Source: an uncultured Bacteroidota bacterium (GTDB taxonomy: Bacteria > Bacteroidota > Bacteroidia > Chitinophagales > Chitinophagaceae). Taken from it: 64,000 nucleotides of DNA. The translations under genes and the position numbers were made by a program. The DNA is taken from positions 1-64,000 of the forward strand of contig CAIKYB010000026.1 of the NCBI GenBank assembly GCA_903831575.1. Reading direction: 5' to 3'. The notes below the pieces were generated by a model. The model had not been told where the DNA came from and did not search any database. It worked only from the letters and a program-made list of their open reading frames with translations. Shown piece after piece: positions 50,272 to 59,699 of the stretch; positions within the stretch are counted from its first letter, which is position 1; each line of letters begins with the position of its first letter.

Positions 50272-53106
50272 TTATTTTCTATTTCCGTCTACATCCAACT
50301 CAATAATTTCATAACCGAACTTTTGTAAACCTGGAAGTATTTTTTCTTTGTCGCCTACTAAAAGAATATTCATTTTATCTGGTTGGATCCATTTTTTAGC
50401 TAATGCATCAACATCAGATTTGCTGATATTTTCCAAAAGGCTATTTTGAATATCAATATAATTTCCCTCTAGATTATTTTCTAATAAACGATTGATGAAC
50501 CCTGATTTTTGTCCTGGTGTTTCGTATTGTAAAGCATCTCTTTGTCCGATGGCACTTTTCATAAACGCAAGCTCTTCATCTGTAATTCCTTTGTTTGCAT
50601 AATTATTCATTTCTTTCAACACTTCAGTTAAAGCGCTGTCTGTAGCATTGGCTTTGATTCCAGAGCTGAAAGTATATTCAACACTATATTTGCTGCCACT
50701 GAAGTTGGATCTTGCACCATAAGTCCATCCTTTATCTTCTCTTAAATTCAAATTCAATCTGCTGTTGAAATTTCCACCCAACACATAGTTCATTAAATCT
50801 GCTTTGTAATATTCTCCGGTTAAATCATATTTCATATCTACAACCTTTCCTACTCGGAATTCGGTTTGTGCAGCTTTCGGAACATCAATAAGATAGATGC
50901 TTGTTTTTGCAACTGGACTTACTGCATTTGGTTTCGTAATGCTAATTTCCTTATTGGGAAGTTTATTCAGGAAATTAAGTTTGAGTAAAATTTCTGATTC
51001 TTTGATATCTCCAACAATCACGATTCTGGCGTTTTGTGATGTCAAGTAATTATCATAGTAAGATTGAACATCAGACAGCTTCAAGTTCTTGATGGAATAT
51101 TCGGTCCCATTATCATTCATCCCTAAGATATTATCTGTACCATAATTAATTTTACTAAATACAGTGCTTGCAATCGTCGCTGGTTGAGATTTTGCTTGCT
51201 TGAAACTTTCCAGTGCTTGTTTCTGTAAACGATTAAAAGCATCTTGTGTGAAATTAGGTTGCAACAATCTTTCTTCGAGCAATTGTAAAGTTTTATCAAT
51301 ATTCTTTTTTAAAGTTTGCATACTGAAACGCATTCCATCAATCGTATTGTTTACACTAATACTACTTCCTAATTTCTGTAACTCAACACTCATTTTTTCT
51401 GCTGAGTAATTTTTAGTGTCTTCATTGAGCATACTTCCTGTGAATCCTGCGAGGCCAATCTTAGCAGTGTCTGTGGCTTGTGCCAAATGTCCGCCGGGAA
51501 TCGTTATAGATAAATTTACGATCGGTAATTCTTTGTATTCCGCACCAATCATGGTTACACCATTAGCTAATTCGTTTTTCCAGTAAGCAGGTACTTTAAT
51601 TGTTGGATTAGCACCTACACCAGGCATTTTGCTTCTGTCGAAATTGTCTTTCCCTTTCGTGTATACTAAGCCTGCATATCCATAATTAGGTCTGGAATAA
51701 TTTGAAGAATCAATTTTGTAATTATCAGCAGCAGCCGGTCCGTTTTTATCAGACTTCGTTAATACACTAACGGTAACGCAACCCTTATCTTTAATATAAG
51801 TATTGTAAACCCTTAACACATCTGCTTTTGAAACTGCACTATACATTTTTAAGATAACGCTGATTTGATTGGCATTGCCTGTTAATGTTTGAAAGGAAGC
51901 CAATTGTGATACTTTGCCCGATACACTTTGCAAGCCATTGATGTATTGTGATTCTATAGCACCTTTGAATTTTTCGATGTCTTCGTCTGTTACGCCTCTT
52001 TTTTCAAAGGTCTGGAGCGCCTCTTTATAAAGACTGTCCATTGTTGCGAGAGATTTTCCAGGAAGTGGAACAAGTTGAATAGATAAATCACCGGAAAGTT
52101 CAGATAGTCTGCTATTTGCATTTGCCTGCAAAGCTTTTTGTGTCTTCACTAATTCCTGGTATAAAATGGAAGTTTTGCCTTGTCCTAATATTTGCGCCAA
52201 ACATGCCAAAGGCGCCATGTCTTTATCATAATTCGCAACGGTAGGGTAAGTTTTTACCAACATCGGAACCCTCGCATAATTATCAACGTAAGAAACGTAT
52301 CTATTTGAACTTACTTTCACCGGAGGTAAAATTGTTTTTGAAACAGTCGGACATTTGCGAATACTTCCAAAATATTTTTCAACGAGCTTTATGGCATCTG
52401 CAGGGTTGATATCCCCGCCAATAGTAAGTGTCGCATTGTTTGGGCCATACCATCTGAGAAAAAAATTCTTCAAATCCTGTACATCTACGCGATTCAAGTC
52501 TTCAACATATCCAATGGTCAACCAGCTGTAAGGATGGCCGTAAGGGTATAAATTTTTATTGGTAAATTCACTAACCAATCCATAAGGACGGTTATCGTAA
52601 TTCTGACCACGTTCATTTTTTACCGTGCTTCTTTGTATTTCAAATTTCTGTTGGGTTACAGCGTCTATAAAAAATCCCATTCTGTCAGCTTCTAGCCACA
52701 ACATTTTTTCCAATTGATTACTAGGAACTGTTTCGAAATAATTCGTTCTATCCAGGTTAGTGCTACCATTTAATGTACCACCAGCAGCAGTAATAATTTT
52801 GAAATGTTGCTCATCACCTACATGGTCGCTCCCCTGAAATTGCATGTGCTCAAAGAAATGAGCAAAGCCGCTTTTTCCGATTTCTTCTCGGGCACTACCC
52901 ACATGGTAAGTAATGTCTACATGAACAATAGGATCACTGTGATCTTCATGTAATAAAACGGTAAGCCCATTCGGCAAAAGATATTTTTCGTAAGGAATCA
53001 CAATCTCGTCTCCCTTTTTTTCTACTTTTTCTATAAGTTTCGCCTGACTAAAACTATTGTTAATCAGCAATAGCGTTGACAATAACAGTAATGATGTTTT
53101 TTGCAT
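50272..53106 (-). CDS. M16-family double-domain zinc metalloprotease
   Basis: A 944-residue secreted protein with a signal peptide (about 1-21). The N-terminal M16 module carries the inverted zinc motif H83-F-F-E86-H87 in FAHFFEHMQFQG and the distal Glu near NERGQNYDN. A second M16 pair (about 500-944) lacks HxxEH and would be the substrate-holding half, as in pitrilysin-type enzymes. YVLGGNFNSRLNLNLREDKGW in parts is typical. It degrades peptides in the periplasm. It is a single-gene transcript; Bax-inhibitor gene is 88 bp upstream with its own terminator. Confidence 0.93.
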   Translation of the reverse strand: MQKTSLLLLSTLLLINNSFSQAKLIEKVEKKGDEIVIPYEKYLLPNGLTVLLHEDHSDPIVHVDITYHVGSAREEIGKSGFAHFFEHMQFQGSDHVGDEQHFKIITAAGGTLNGSTNLDRTNYFETVPSNQLEKMLWLEADRMGFFIDAVTQQKFEIQRSTVKNERGQNYDNRPYGLVSEFTNKNLYPYGHPYSWLTIGYVEDLNRVDVQDLKNFFLRWYGPNNATLTIGGDINPADAIKLVEKYFGSIRKCPTVSKTILPPVKVSSNRYVSYVDNYARVPMLVKTYPTVANYDKDMAPLACLAQILGQGKTSILYQELVKTQKALQANANSRLSELSGDLSIQLVPLPGKSLATMDSLYKEALQTFEKRGVTDEDIEKFKGAIESQYINGLQSVSGKVSQLASFQTLTGNANQISVILKMYSAVSKADVLRVYNTYIKDKGCVTVSVLTKSDKNGPAAADNYKIDSSNYSRPNYGYAGLVYTKGKDNFDRSKMPGVGANPTIKVPAYWKNELANGVTMIGAEYKELPIVNLSITIPGGHLAQATDTAKIGLAGFTGSMLNEDTKNYSAEKMSVELQKLGSSISVNNTIDGMRFSMQTLKKNIDKTLQLLEERLLQPNFTQDAFNRLQKQALESFKQAKSQPATIASTVFSKINYGTDNILGMNDNGTEYSIKNLKLSDVQSYYDNYLTSQNARIVIVGDIKESEILLKLNFLNKLPNKEISITKPNAVSPVAKTSIYLIDVPKAAQTEFRVGKVVDMKYDLTGEYYKADLMNYVLGGNFNSRLNLNLREDKGWTYGARSNFSGSKYSVEYTFSSGIKANATDSALTEVLKEMNNYANKGITDEELAFMKSAIGQRDALQYETPGQKSGFINRLLENNLEGNYIDIQNSLLENISKSDVDALAKKWIQPDKMNILLVGDKEKILPGLQKFGYEIIELDVDGNRK

Positions 53107-53137
53107 AAAAATAATTTGAACACCAAAGTAACAAAAA

Positions 53138-53158
53138 AACCGAGATAAAATCTCGGTT
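53138..53158 (-). terminator. Terminator of the Bax-inhibitor-1-like gene
   Basis: AACCGAGA and TCTCGGTT pair across a 5-nt loop; on the minus strand a run of seven T follows. It lies 35 bp after the stop at 53194 and just before the M16 peptidase start. Confidence 0.85.
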
Positions 53159-53193
53159 AAATAATGATGTATAAATGATGTAGATAAATGCTA

Positions 53194-53949
53194 TTAATTC
53201 CTGCTGCTAATTTTTGACAGTAATCTTAAGATTTCAAGATACAACCAAACAAAAGTCACCATTAATCCAAAAGCACCATACCATTCCATGTATTTTGGCG
53301 CACCCATTGACGCTCCTTGTTCTATCATATCAAAGTCTAATATCAAATTCATTGCTGCAATAACAACTACAAATAAAGAAAAAAGTATTCCAAATGTGCT
53401 TCCTTCATGAATAAAAGCCATATTATCAAAACCAAACATTCGCATTACCCATACGATTAAATAAAAAACGGCGATGCCCATTGTGGCTGTCATGATGATG
53501 GACTTGAATTTTTCGGTTGCTTTAATGATTCTGAAAGAGTATAAAAAATACATCGATATGCCTACTCCAAATGTCAATCCAACAGCTTGAAGTACGATAC
53601 CATCATAAGCCAGGTTGAACATTGCTGAAATGGCTCCAATGAATAAACCTTCCAATAAGGCATAAAGTGGTGCCAGGAAAGGCGACCATTCTCTTTTAAA
53701 CATGAGTACTAATGCAATTACAAATCCTCCAATCGCACCACCGAATACCATCATCTTTACATCTTCGCCATTGCCAATGACTTCTTTCCAGGAGTAAAAT
53801 GCAGATCCCATCAACATTAGAAACATGAATCCAAATTTTTGAAGTGTTCCTGAAATACTCATCGCATCTTCGTTTGTGCCGATATGAATTACTGTATCCC
53901 TGAATTTATTTTCTGAAAGGGTGGGATTACCCGATTTAAATAGTGACAT
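53194..53949 (-). CDS. Bax inhibitor-1/YccA family membrane protein
   Basis: A 251-residue protein with seven membrane segments and a long soluble N-terminus (about 1-35). GLFIGAISAMFNLAYDGIVLQA and NLILDFDMIEQGASMGAPKYMEWYGAFGL in parts, with the conserved Asp residues of the pH-sensing pair near the last segments, match the YccA/BI-1 group. These proteins are leak channels or protease modulators; function in Bacteroidota is not settled. It is divergent from pheS. Confidence 0.9.
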   Translation of the reverse strand: MSLFKSGNPTLSENKFRDTVIHIGTNEDAMSISGTLQKFGFMFLMLMGSAFYSWKEVIGNGEDVKMMVFGGAIGGFVIALVLMFKREWSPFLAPLYALLEGLFIGAISAMFNLAYDGIVLQAVGLTFGVGISMYFLYSFRIIKATEKFKSIIMTATMGIAVFYLIVWVMRMFGFDNMAFIHEGSTFGILFSLFVVVIAAMNLILDFDMIEQGASMGAPKYMEWYGAFGLMVTFVWLYLEILRLLSKISSRN

Positions 53950-54031
53950 GGTTAATTTTTTTTAATTCATTAAAGTTATTGTTTTTTTTGATTGGGAAAC
54001 TAATCCACTCCATTTTTTAGCATTTGCACAT

Positions 54032-54039
54032 TACCTTTG
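54032..54039 (+). promoter_or_regulatory. -7 element TACCTTTG of pheS
   Basis: A perfect TAnnTTTG ends 5 bp before the pheS ATG at 54044, implying a very short leader. The -33 position shows no clear TTTG. Confidence 0.5.
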
Positions 54040-54043
54040 CCCC

Positions 54044-55072
54044 ATGAATCAATTATTGGCTCAATTAGAGCAATACAAAAAGGAAATTGAGACTTCTATC
54101 GTTTCTAATAAGGAAGATCTCGAGACATTCAGGATAAAATACCTGGGTACAAAAGGGTTATTAAAAACGATTATGGGCGAAATGAAGCATGTGCCCGTTG
54201 ACCAGAAAAAGGAAGCAGGACAACTACTTAATGAGTTCAAGGTATTTGTGGAATCTTTTTATAGCGAATTATCCGCTAAAATGGAAAGTTCGGAATCTGC
54301 TATTAAAAATGAAATTGACATCTCACTTCCCGGACATCCCTTGCCGTTAGGTTCCCGTCATCCCATCAGTATTGTGCACAACAAGATTGTTTCTATTTTT
54401 CAAAGACTAGGATTTTCTGTTGCAGAGGGTCCTGAAATCGAAGACGATTGGCATAATTTCACTGCATTAAATCTTCCTGAAAATCATCCTGCACGTGATA
54501 TGCAGGATACATTTTATATCAGCCAGAATCCTGATTGGCTATTGCGTACACATACAAGCAGTGTGCAAATCAGAGAGATGCAAAAGAATGACTTGCCGTT
54601 AAGAATTATTTGTCCGGGTAGAGTATATAGAAATGAAACGATAAGTGCCCGTGCGCATTGTTTTTTTAATCAGGTTGAAGGATTGTATATCGCAGAAAAT
54701 GTTTCTTTCGCAGATTTGAAACAAACTTTATATTTTTTCGTAAAAGAAATGTTTGGAGAAGGGGTAAAAGTAAGATTTCGTCCTTCTTATTTCCCTTTTA
54801 CGGAGCCAAGTGCCGAAATGGATATCAGCTGTTTGATATGTAGTGGAAAGGGTTGCAGCGTTTGTAAAAGAACTGGCTGGGTAGAAATTTTAGGTTGTGG
54901 AATGGTGCATCCTTCAGTGTTAGACAATTGTGGTATTGATAGTAATAAATACACCGGATTCGCATTCGGTATGGGTATTGAAAGAATTACCATGCTAACT
55001 TATCAGGTAAAAGATTTGCGCTTATTTAGTGAGAATGATGTGAGATTCTTAAAACAATTTACACAAGCATGA
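54044..55072 (+). CDS. pheS: Phenylalanyl-tRNA synthetase alpha subunit
   Basis: A 342-residue class II synthetase subunit. It has an N-terminal coiled coil (about 1-85), HPISIVHNKIVSIFQRLGF, FNFTALNLPENHPARDMQDTFY-like motif 1, motif 2 in GRVYRNETISARAHCFFNQV, and the C-terminal GFAFGMGIERITML motif 3. A four-Cys insert (CLICSGKGCSVCKRTGW) near residue 265 is usual for this phylum. It charges tRNA-Phe together with PheT, which is not in the window. Its stop overlaps the next gene's ATG. Confidence 0.96.
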   Translation: MNQLLAQLEQYKKEIETSIVSNKEDLETFRIKYLGTKGLLKTIMGEMKHVPVDQKKEAGQLLNEFKVFVESFYSELSAKMESSESAIKNEIDISLPGHPLPLGSRHPISIVHNKIVSIFQRLGFSVAEGPEIEDDWHNFTALNLPENHPARDMQDTFYISQNPDWLLRTHTSSVQIREMQKNDLPLRIICPGRVYRNETISARAHCFFNQVEGLYIAENVSFADLKQTLYFFVKEMFGEGVKVRFRPSYFPFTEPSAEMDISCLICSGKGCSVCKRTGWVEILGCGMVHPSVLDNCGIDSNKYTGFAFGMGIERITMLTYQVKDLRLFSENDVRFLKQFTQA

Positions 55073-55917
55073 TAACCAACATCTGTGTAACCGGTGCAGG
55101 AACAATGGGAAGCGGCATTGCATTATGCGCTGCTCAAAATGGCTTTCCAGTTATTTTGTTTGATACAAATGAAGCCGTAATTGAAAATGCAAAAAAAAGC
55201 ATTCAAAAAAACCTTGCTAATCTTCTTGAAAAAAATAAAATTTCAGAAGCGGACCAATCAAAAATTCTAAGCCAACTAATTTTCACAACTAATATTCAAG
55301 ATTGCAAAGCATCATTAATTATTGAGGCTATTATTGAAAAGGCATCTGCAAAAATTGAATTATTTAATCAGCTTGCAGAAATAAACGACGCCAATACAAT
55401 CTTCGCTAGCAACACGTCTTCACTTTCTATTAATTTATTACAAAATAATATTTCAAATCCTGAAAGAGTTGCAGGTCTTCATTTTTTTAATCCGGCTCAA
55501 ATAATGAAGTTGGTAGAAGTTGTAAAAGCAGAACAAACAAGCGATTTAGTCATTAATATATTGGTTGATTTTTGTAAAAGGTTAAATAAAATCGCAGTCG
55601 TTTGTAAAGACGCTCCTGGTTTTATTGTGAATCGTGTAGCCCGTCATTATTACCTTGAAGCGATGAAGCTGGTAGAAAATAACTTGGCCACTATGGAAAC
55701 TGTTGATGAAGTCATGGAAGCTTCCGGTTTTAAAATGGGCCCATTTAAATTGATGGATTTGATAGGAAACGATATCAATCTTGCTGTTACACAATCATTG
55801 TACGATGCATTTCAAGAGGAGCATAGGTTTCAGCCATCTGTGCTGCAAATCAATAAAGTAAAAAATGGTGAGCTAGGCAGAAAAACGGGCAAAGGATTTT
55901 ATGATTATAATGGATAG
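55069..55917 (+). CDS. 3-hydroxyacyl-CoA (3-hydroxybutyryl-CoA) dehydrogenase
   Basis: A 282-residue NAD-dependent dehydrogenase. The Rossmann motif CVTGAGTMGSGIALCAAQ opens the protein, ASNTSSLSIN is near residue 110, and the catalytic GLHFFNPAQIMKLVEVV is near 135. The C-terminal domain ends in GRKTGKGFYDY, typical of PaaH/Hbd. It oxidises 3-hydroxyacyl-CoA or works in reverse in butanoate metabolism. A 4-bp overlap couples it to pheS, an odd but tight pairing. Confidence 0.92.
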   Translation: MITNICVTGAGTMGSGIALCAAQNGFPVILFDTNEAVIENAKKSIQKNLANLLEKNKISEADQSKILSQLIFTTNIQDCKASLIIEAIIEKASAKIELFNQLAEINDANTIFASNTSSLSINLLQNNISNPERVAGLHFFNPAQIMKLVEVVKAEQTSDLVINILVDFCKRLNKIAVVCKDAPGFIVNRVARHYYLEAMKLVENNLATMETVDEVMEASGFKMGPFKLMDLIGNDINLAVTQSLYDAFQEEHRFQPSVLQINKVKNGELGRKTGKGFYDYNG

Positions 55918-55930
55918 ATAGATGTGATGA

Positions 55931-56032
55931 TTTGGTTGATTAATCCGTCTTAAACCAATTAAACTAATGAAACCTTTGAAACACTTTTGGAGTGGATTCG
56001 AGAATAACAATATTTCCCTCTAAAAAACAAAA
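55931..56032. other. Short intergenic tract with GGTTGATTAA-like words
   Basis: Between the dehydrogenase and epimerase genes the sequence is of the same low-complexity kind (TTGGTTGATTAATC, CCAATTAAACTAATGAAACC) seen at 18146, 49231 and 59411. No other feature was seen. Confidence 0.4.
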
Positions 56033-57013
56033 ATGAACAACAAAATTCTGGTAACTGGCGGATCTGGCTTATTGGGGAACGAATTAATTCACCAGCTTTT
56101 AAATAAAGGCAATAGCGTAAAAGCTATTGTGCACAAAACGCCGATTTTAATAAAACATCGCCATCTTGAAGTGGTGGTTTGCGACTTGTTGGATGTTGTT
56201 ACGCTAGAAGAAATTATGCAGGATGTTACCCATGTGTATCATTGTGCGGGTCTTGTAAGTTTTACCAAAGGAAACAAAAACTTATTATTCAAAACAAATA
56301 GAGATACAACTGTAAATATCGTCAATGCTTCATTGCACGCTAAAATAAAAAAGTTTGTTCATGTTAGCTCTATCGCATCATTAGGCCGGGATAATCAATT
56401 TGATCTCATAAATGAAAATCTTCAGTGGAATGCTGAAAATAATTTTAGCACATACGGCTATACAAAGTATCTCGGAGAATTGGAAGTATGGAGAGGAATT
56501 GCAGAAGGACTGAATGCCGTTATTGTAAATCCAAGTATTATATTAGGCCCTGGCAACTGGGACGAAGGATCTACCGCAATCTTTAAAAAAGTACACGACC
56601 ATCTTAAATGGTATTCAGAGGGAGTAAACGGCTTTGTGGATGTCAGAGACGTTTGCAGAGCAATGGTTTTATTAATGGAAGCTGAAATTTCAGCCGAACG
56701 CTTCATTGTCAGCGCATACAATCTGAGTTATAAAGATTTGATTTTCCAAATTGCAGATTCCTTCAAAAAACCAAGACCTTCTCAAAAAATAAATCCTTTT
56801 CTGGCCGAAATTGTTTGGCGCATGGATTGGCTGAGATCTTTAATCACAAGAAAAGAGCCACTGATTACAAAAGAAACGGTCAAGACCGCAGAATCTATAT
56901 CTCATTATGACAATAGCAAGTTGAAAAAAACGCTATTGAATTTCGAGTATCGTTCCTTAACTGATACCATTGATCATACTTGCATCACGTTGCAACAAAT
57001 GTTTAACAAGTAA
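56033..57013 (+). CDS. NAD-dependent epimerase/dehydratase (extended SDR)
   Basis: A 326-residue extended short-chain dehydrogenase. It starts ILVTGGSGLLGNELIHQLL, has HVYHCAGLVSF, VHVSSIASLGRD and the catalytic Y-x-x-x-K in STYGYTKYLGELE. The PSIILGPGNWDEGS block is typical of the DFR/3-beta-HSD-like branch rather than of UDP-sugar epimerases. Substrate unknown. The next gene starts 44 bp downstream in the same direction. Confidence 0.88.
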   Translation: MNNKILVTGGSGLLGNELIHQLLNKGNSVKAIVHKTPILIKHRHLEVVVCDLLDVVTLEEIMQDVTHVYHCAGLVSFTKGNKNLLFKTNRDTTVNIVNASLHAKIKKFVHVSSIASLGRDNQFDLINENLQWNAENNFSTYGYTKYLGELEVWRGIAEGLNAVIVNPSIILGPGNWDEGSTAIFKKVHDHLKWYSEGVNGFVDVRDVCRAMVLLMEAEISAERFIVSAYNLSYKDLIFQIADSFKKPRPSQKINPFLAEIVWRMDWLRSLITRKEPLITKETVKTAESISHYDNSKLKKTLLNFEYRSLTDTIDHTCITLQQMFNK

Positions 57014-57057
57014 TAACTTATTTTAGATTTTTATTTTTACCCAAAACAACCTGAAAG

Positions 57058-58143
57058 ATGAAAAAATTCTTCTTAATAATAGCCGCAGTTTTATTTAGTT
57101 CTCATCTTTTTTCACAACAGCATTCCTTTTTTGTAAAAGGCAGGGTGGTTGATGCCACAACAAAATCACCCTTACAAGGCACATCTGTATTTGCAGAAAA
57201 TACTACATTGGGTACGGCTACAGATCAGGACGGCAACTTTCTCCTGGAATTACCTCTGGGTGGATATTCTTTGGTGATCAGTTATACAGGATTCAATACA
57301 CAAAGTATACGTGTAAGTCATACGGAATCAAACAACCTTCAGGTGGAAATGACCATCAAAGAAAAAGCAATGGAAGAAGTGGCGATTGTTTCTACTGGCG
57401 AAGTGAAAAATGGAATTGAAAAATACGGACAATTTTTTTTAGATGAGTTCATTGGCAAATCAAATAATAGCATCTTGTGCAAATTGAAAAATCCGGAAGT
57501 CTTAAGATTTTATTTTTCAAAAAAGAAAAACAGACTTAAAGTATTAGCCAATGAGCCTTTAGTTATTGAAAACAATGCGCTTGGATATAACATCAAATAT
57601 AAAATCGATTCGTTTGTTCATGAATACAAATCGGATTTGACTGTGTACACGGGTTATCCTTTGTTTGAAGAGATGTCTGCAACTTCAGCAGAACAAAAAG
57701 CAACATGGGCAACAGCTAGAGAAAATGCCTATCATGGTTCTGTATTACATTTTATGAAAAGCTTGTATAATATGGAGCTTGAAGAAGAAGGATTTGAAAT
57801 CCAGTTTATCATCAATATAAATGGAAAGGATTCGGCGCTGCGTTTAAAGGATTATTACGAAGCTATCAATTTTCAGCAAGAGGACAGTACACTTCCTGTT
57901 CAGATAAAACCTAATCAAACCCAGGTTGGTGTTATTTATACAAAACAAAAGCCTGAAGAAGGATACTTGAAAGAAAACAAAAATGTTCCAACTGGTTTTC
58001 AATTTTCTACCATTAATTTCTTACCGAATAAAGCTCTTTTTATAGAGCGTAATGGTTTTTATTTTGAACAGAATGATTTAATTATAAATGATTATTGGGA
58101 GTGGAATAAAATGGCTGATGCGTTGCCTTACGATTATAAATGA
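57058..58143 (+). CDS. Secreted protein with CarboxypepD regulatory-like domain
   Basis: A 361-residue protein with a signal peptide (1-19, ending LFSQ). Residues 22-100 are a carboxypeptidase-D regulatory-like Ig fold: VKGRVVDATTKSPLQGTSV, GTATDQDGNFLLELPLGGYSL, VISYTGFNTQ. Residues 115-360 are a conserved but unassigned region in Bacteroidota, with FLDEFIGKSNN and ATWATARENAYHGSVLHFM. It lacks a TonB receptor barrel. Probably periplasmic or outer-membrane attached. Confidence 0.78.
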   Translation: MKKFFLIIAAVLFSSHLFSQQHSFFVKGRVVDATTKSPLQGTSVFAENTTLGTATDQDGNFLLELPLGGYSLVISYTGFNTQSIRVSHTESNNLQVEMTIKEKAMEEVAIVSTGEVKNGIEKYGQFFLDEFIGKSNNSILCKLKNPEVLRFYFSKKKNRLKVLANEPLVIENNALGYNIKYKIDSFVHEYKSDLTVYTGYPLFEEMSATSAEQKATWATARENAYHGSVLHFMKSLYNMELEEEGFEIQFIININGKDSALRLKDYYEAINFQQEDSTLPVQIKPNQTQVGVIYTKQKPEEGYLKENKNVPTGFQFSTINFLPNKALFIERNGFYFEQNDLIINDYWEWNKMADALPYDYK

Positions 58144-58156
58144 TAAGAAGCCCATA

Positions 58157-58172
58157 TTGGTCTTTTGACCAA
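58157..58172. terminator. Hairpin between convergent genes
   Basis: TTGGTC and GACCAA pair across TTTT, 13 bp after the stop at 58143 and 19 bp before the lpxD stop. There is no strong T run, so it may serve both directions weakly. Confidence 0.5.
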
Positions 58173-58190
58173 CATGTATTATTCATAAAA

Positions 58191-59144
58191 TCATTCTCCT
58201 TTTTTCCCCATTACTTTATCCCACAACTCCGGAATTCGTTTTACCCAAACCAATTCCCGTTGTTTTAATTTAGCATCTTGTACAGGTGATCCAAAATAAT
58301 TTTTACCACCTTCCAAATCTCCTCCAACACCACTTTGAGCAAACACAACGGCATTTTCTCCAATCGTTAATGTTTTACTTACACCGACTTGTCCCCAAAG
58401 GGTAACCCCATCTTCTAAAGTTGCCGCACCTGCTATTGCCACTTGTGCTGCCATTAAACAATTTTTTCCAACAACAGTATCATGACCAATATGAACCATA
58501 TTGTCGAGCTTTGTTCCGCGTCCTAAAATAGTATCATGGCTCACGCCTCTGTCAATCGTGCAACCTGCTCCGATTTCAACATCATCTTCAATGATTACTC
58601 TTCCGCAATCAGGCATTTTTTTATACCAAACGTCCCGATTTTTTTTAGTGTTGTAATAAAACCCATTACTTCCAATAACACTTCCAGACTGTATAATCAC
58701 GTTATCACCAATGATACAATGATCCATGATGGTAACATTGGGATAAATGATGGTGTTTTTTCCAATGGTAACGTGATGACCAATAAAAACTCCAGGATAA
58801 ATAAAACAATCAGATCCCATAACAGCAGTATCACTAATTAATTTTGTTGATGGTTCAAATGGACGAAAGTGATGGACTATTTTACAATAGGCTTCAAATG
58901 GATTTTCAACTACCAGTAACGCCTTGCCTTCGGGTATGTCCATTTCTTTATTGATGATGATAAAACTAGCGTCACTGTTGATGCATTTGTCATAATATTT
59001 TGGATGATCAACAAATACCAAATCACCTTTTGATACTTTGTGAATTTCATTTATTCCTGTTGCATGACTGGAATCATCTCCGATAACTTTCGCTTCAATA
59101 AAAGAAGCCATCCATTGTATTGATACTGGTGAAGGAAATTGCAT
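58191..59144 (-). CDS. lpxD: LpxD-like acyltransferase with left-handed beta-helix
   Basis: A 317-residue protein. The N-terminal uridine-binding domain (about 1-100) contains GDLVFVDHPKYYDKC. It is followed by hexapeptide repeats, VMGSDCFIYPGVFIGHHVTIG and further, and GSNGFYYN. The catalytic His is in NMVHIGHDTVVG near residue 220. LpxD adds the second 3-hydroxyacyl chain in lipid A synthesis; usual length is about 340, so it is slightly short. Bacteroidota often have two such genes, so it may be the second copy. Confidence 0.83.
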   Translation of the reverse strand: MQFPSPVSIQWMASFIEAKVIGDDSSHATGINEIHKVSKGDLVFVDHPKYYDKCINSDASFIIINKEMDIPEGKALLVVENPFEAYCKIVHHFRPFEPSTKLISDTAVMGSDCFIYPGVFIGHHVTIGKNTIIYPNVTIMDHCIIGDNVIIQSGSVIGSNGFYYNTKKNRDVWYKKMPDCGRVIIEDDVEIGAGCTIDRGVSHDTILGRGTKLDNMVHIGHDTVVGKNCLMAAQVAIAGAATLEDGVTLWGQVGVSKTLTIGENAVVFAQSGVGGDLEGGKNYFGSPVQDAKLKQRELVWVKRIPELWDKVMGKKGE

Positions 59145-59534
59145 ATGCTGTAATTTTTACAAAGGTACTATCCTTTAATTTCATATAATTCATCATTACA
59201 GACCCATTGAATAAAATATTGTCCCCAAAAAGTAAAATATTTTTTTGTGAAATTGGATGATAGTGATTCAGCAGAATTGCATCAGTATTATGTAAATAAA
59301 AAAAATAATTTTATTCAAAGCTTAAAATAAAAAACAGCTGAAGTACTTGTAAAATCAATACTTATAAAGGAATCATTTTTTGTTTATTAAAAATAGCAGT
59401 GTTTTCTGTTTTGAATGTTGAATGTTGAATGTTGAATTTTCGCTTGCCCTTATCCACAGAAAAAATAAAAATGTTGATAAAATAATTCAAAATATTTTTT
59501 TGTTAGCGAAAAATATTTTTTAATATTGCGTAGG
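59145..59534. other. Gene-poor stretch with TTGAATG repeats and a lone DnaA-box word
   Basis: The heptamer TTGAATG is repeated three times, then TTGAATT, at 59411-59438. One TTATCCACA word is at 59450-59458. A promoter-like pair TTTG (59499-59502), 18 bp, TAATATTG (59521-59528) lies at the right end and points at the hairpins at 59533-59603. No protein gene is visible. Confidence 0.45.
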
Positions 59535-59603
59535 GAATTTGGTTCCCGTACTTACTAACCCATCTATATACTAAAGCCTGACAATAAAATGTTGGGCTTT
59601 TTT
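59535..59603 (+). ncRNA. Candidate small RNA ending in an intrinsic terminator
   Basis: A stem GGGAA/TTCCC at 59533-59547 is followed by about 27 nt and then a nine-pair terminator stem (AGCCTGACA at 59575-59583 with TGTTGGGCT at 59590-59598, two of them G-U) and a T run. A plausible -33/-7 promoter lies just upstream. No gene on this strand precedes the terminator, so it must end a short transcript. No known RNA family was recognised. Confidence 0.4.
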
Positions 59604-59699
59604 AATTTAAATAATCTTGGTCTGAATTAAGATTTAAAAATTCACCAGCGTTTAAAAACAAAAGAATAAACGACTACCTTGCAACAAAATAATACTTGT

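Noticed and set aside
59450-59458. TTATCCACA, a perfect DnaA-box word, in an AT-rich gap; another at 41197-41205 (reverse)
   Set aside because: Only single boxes are present at each place, without clusters, dnaA or gidA-type neighbours, so no replication origin is supported.
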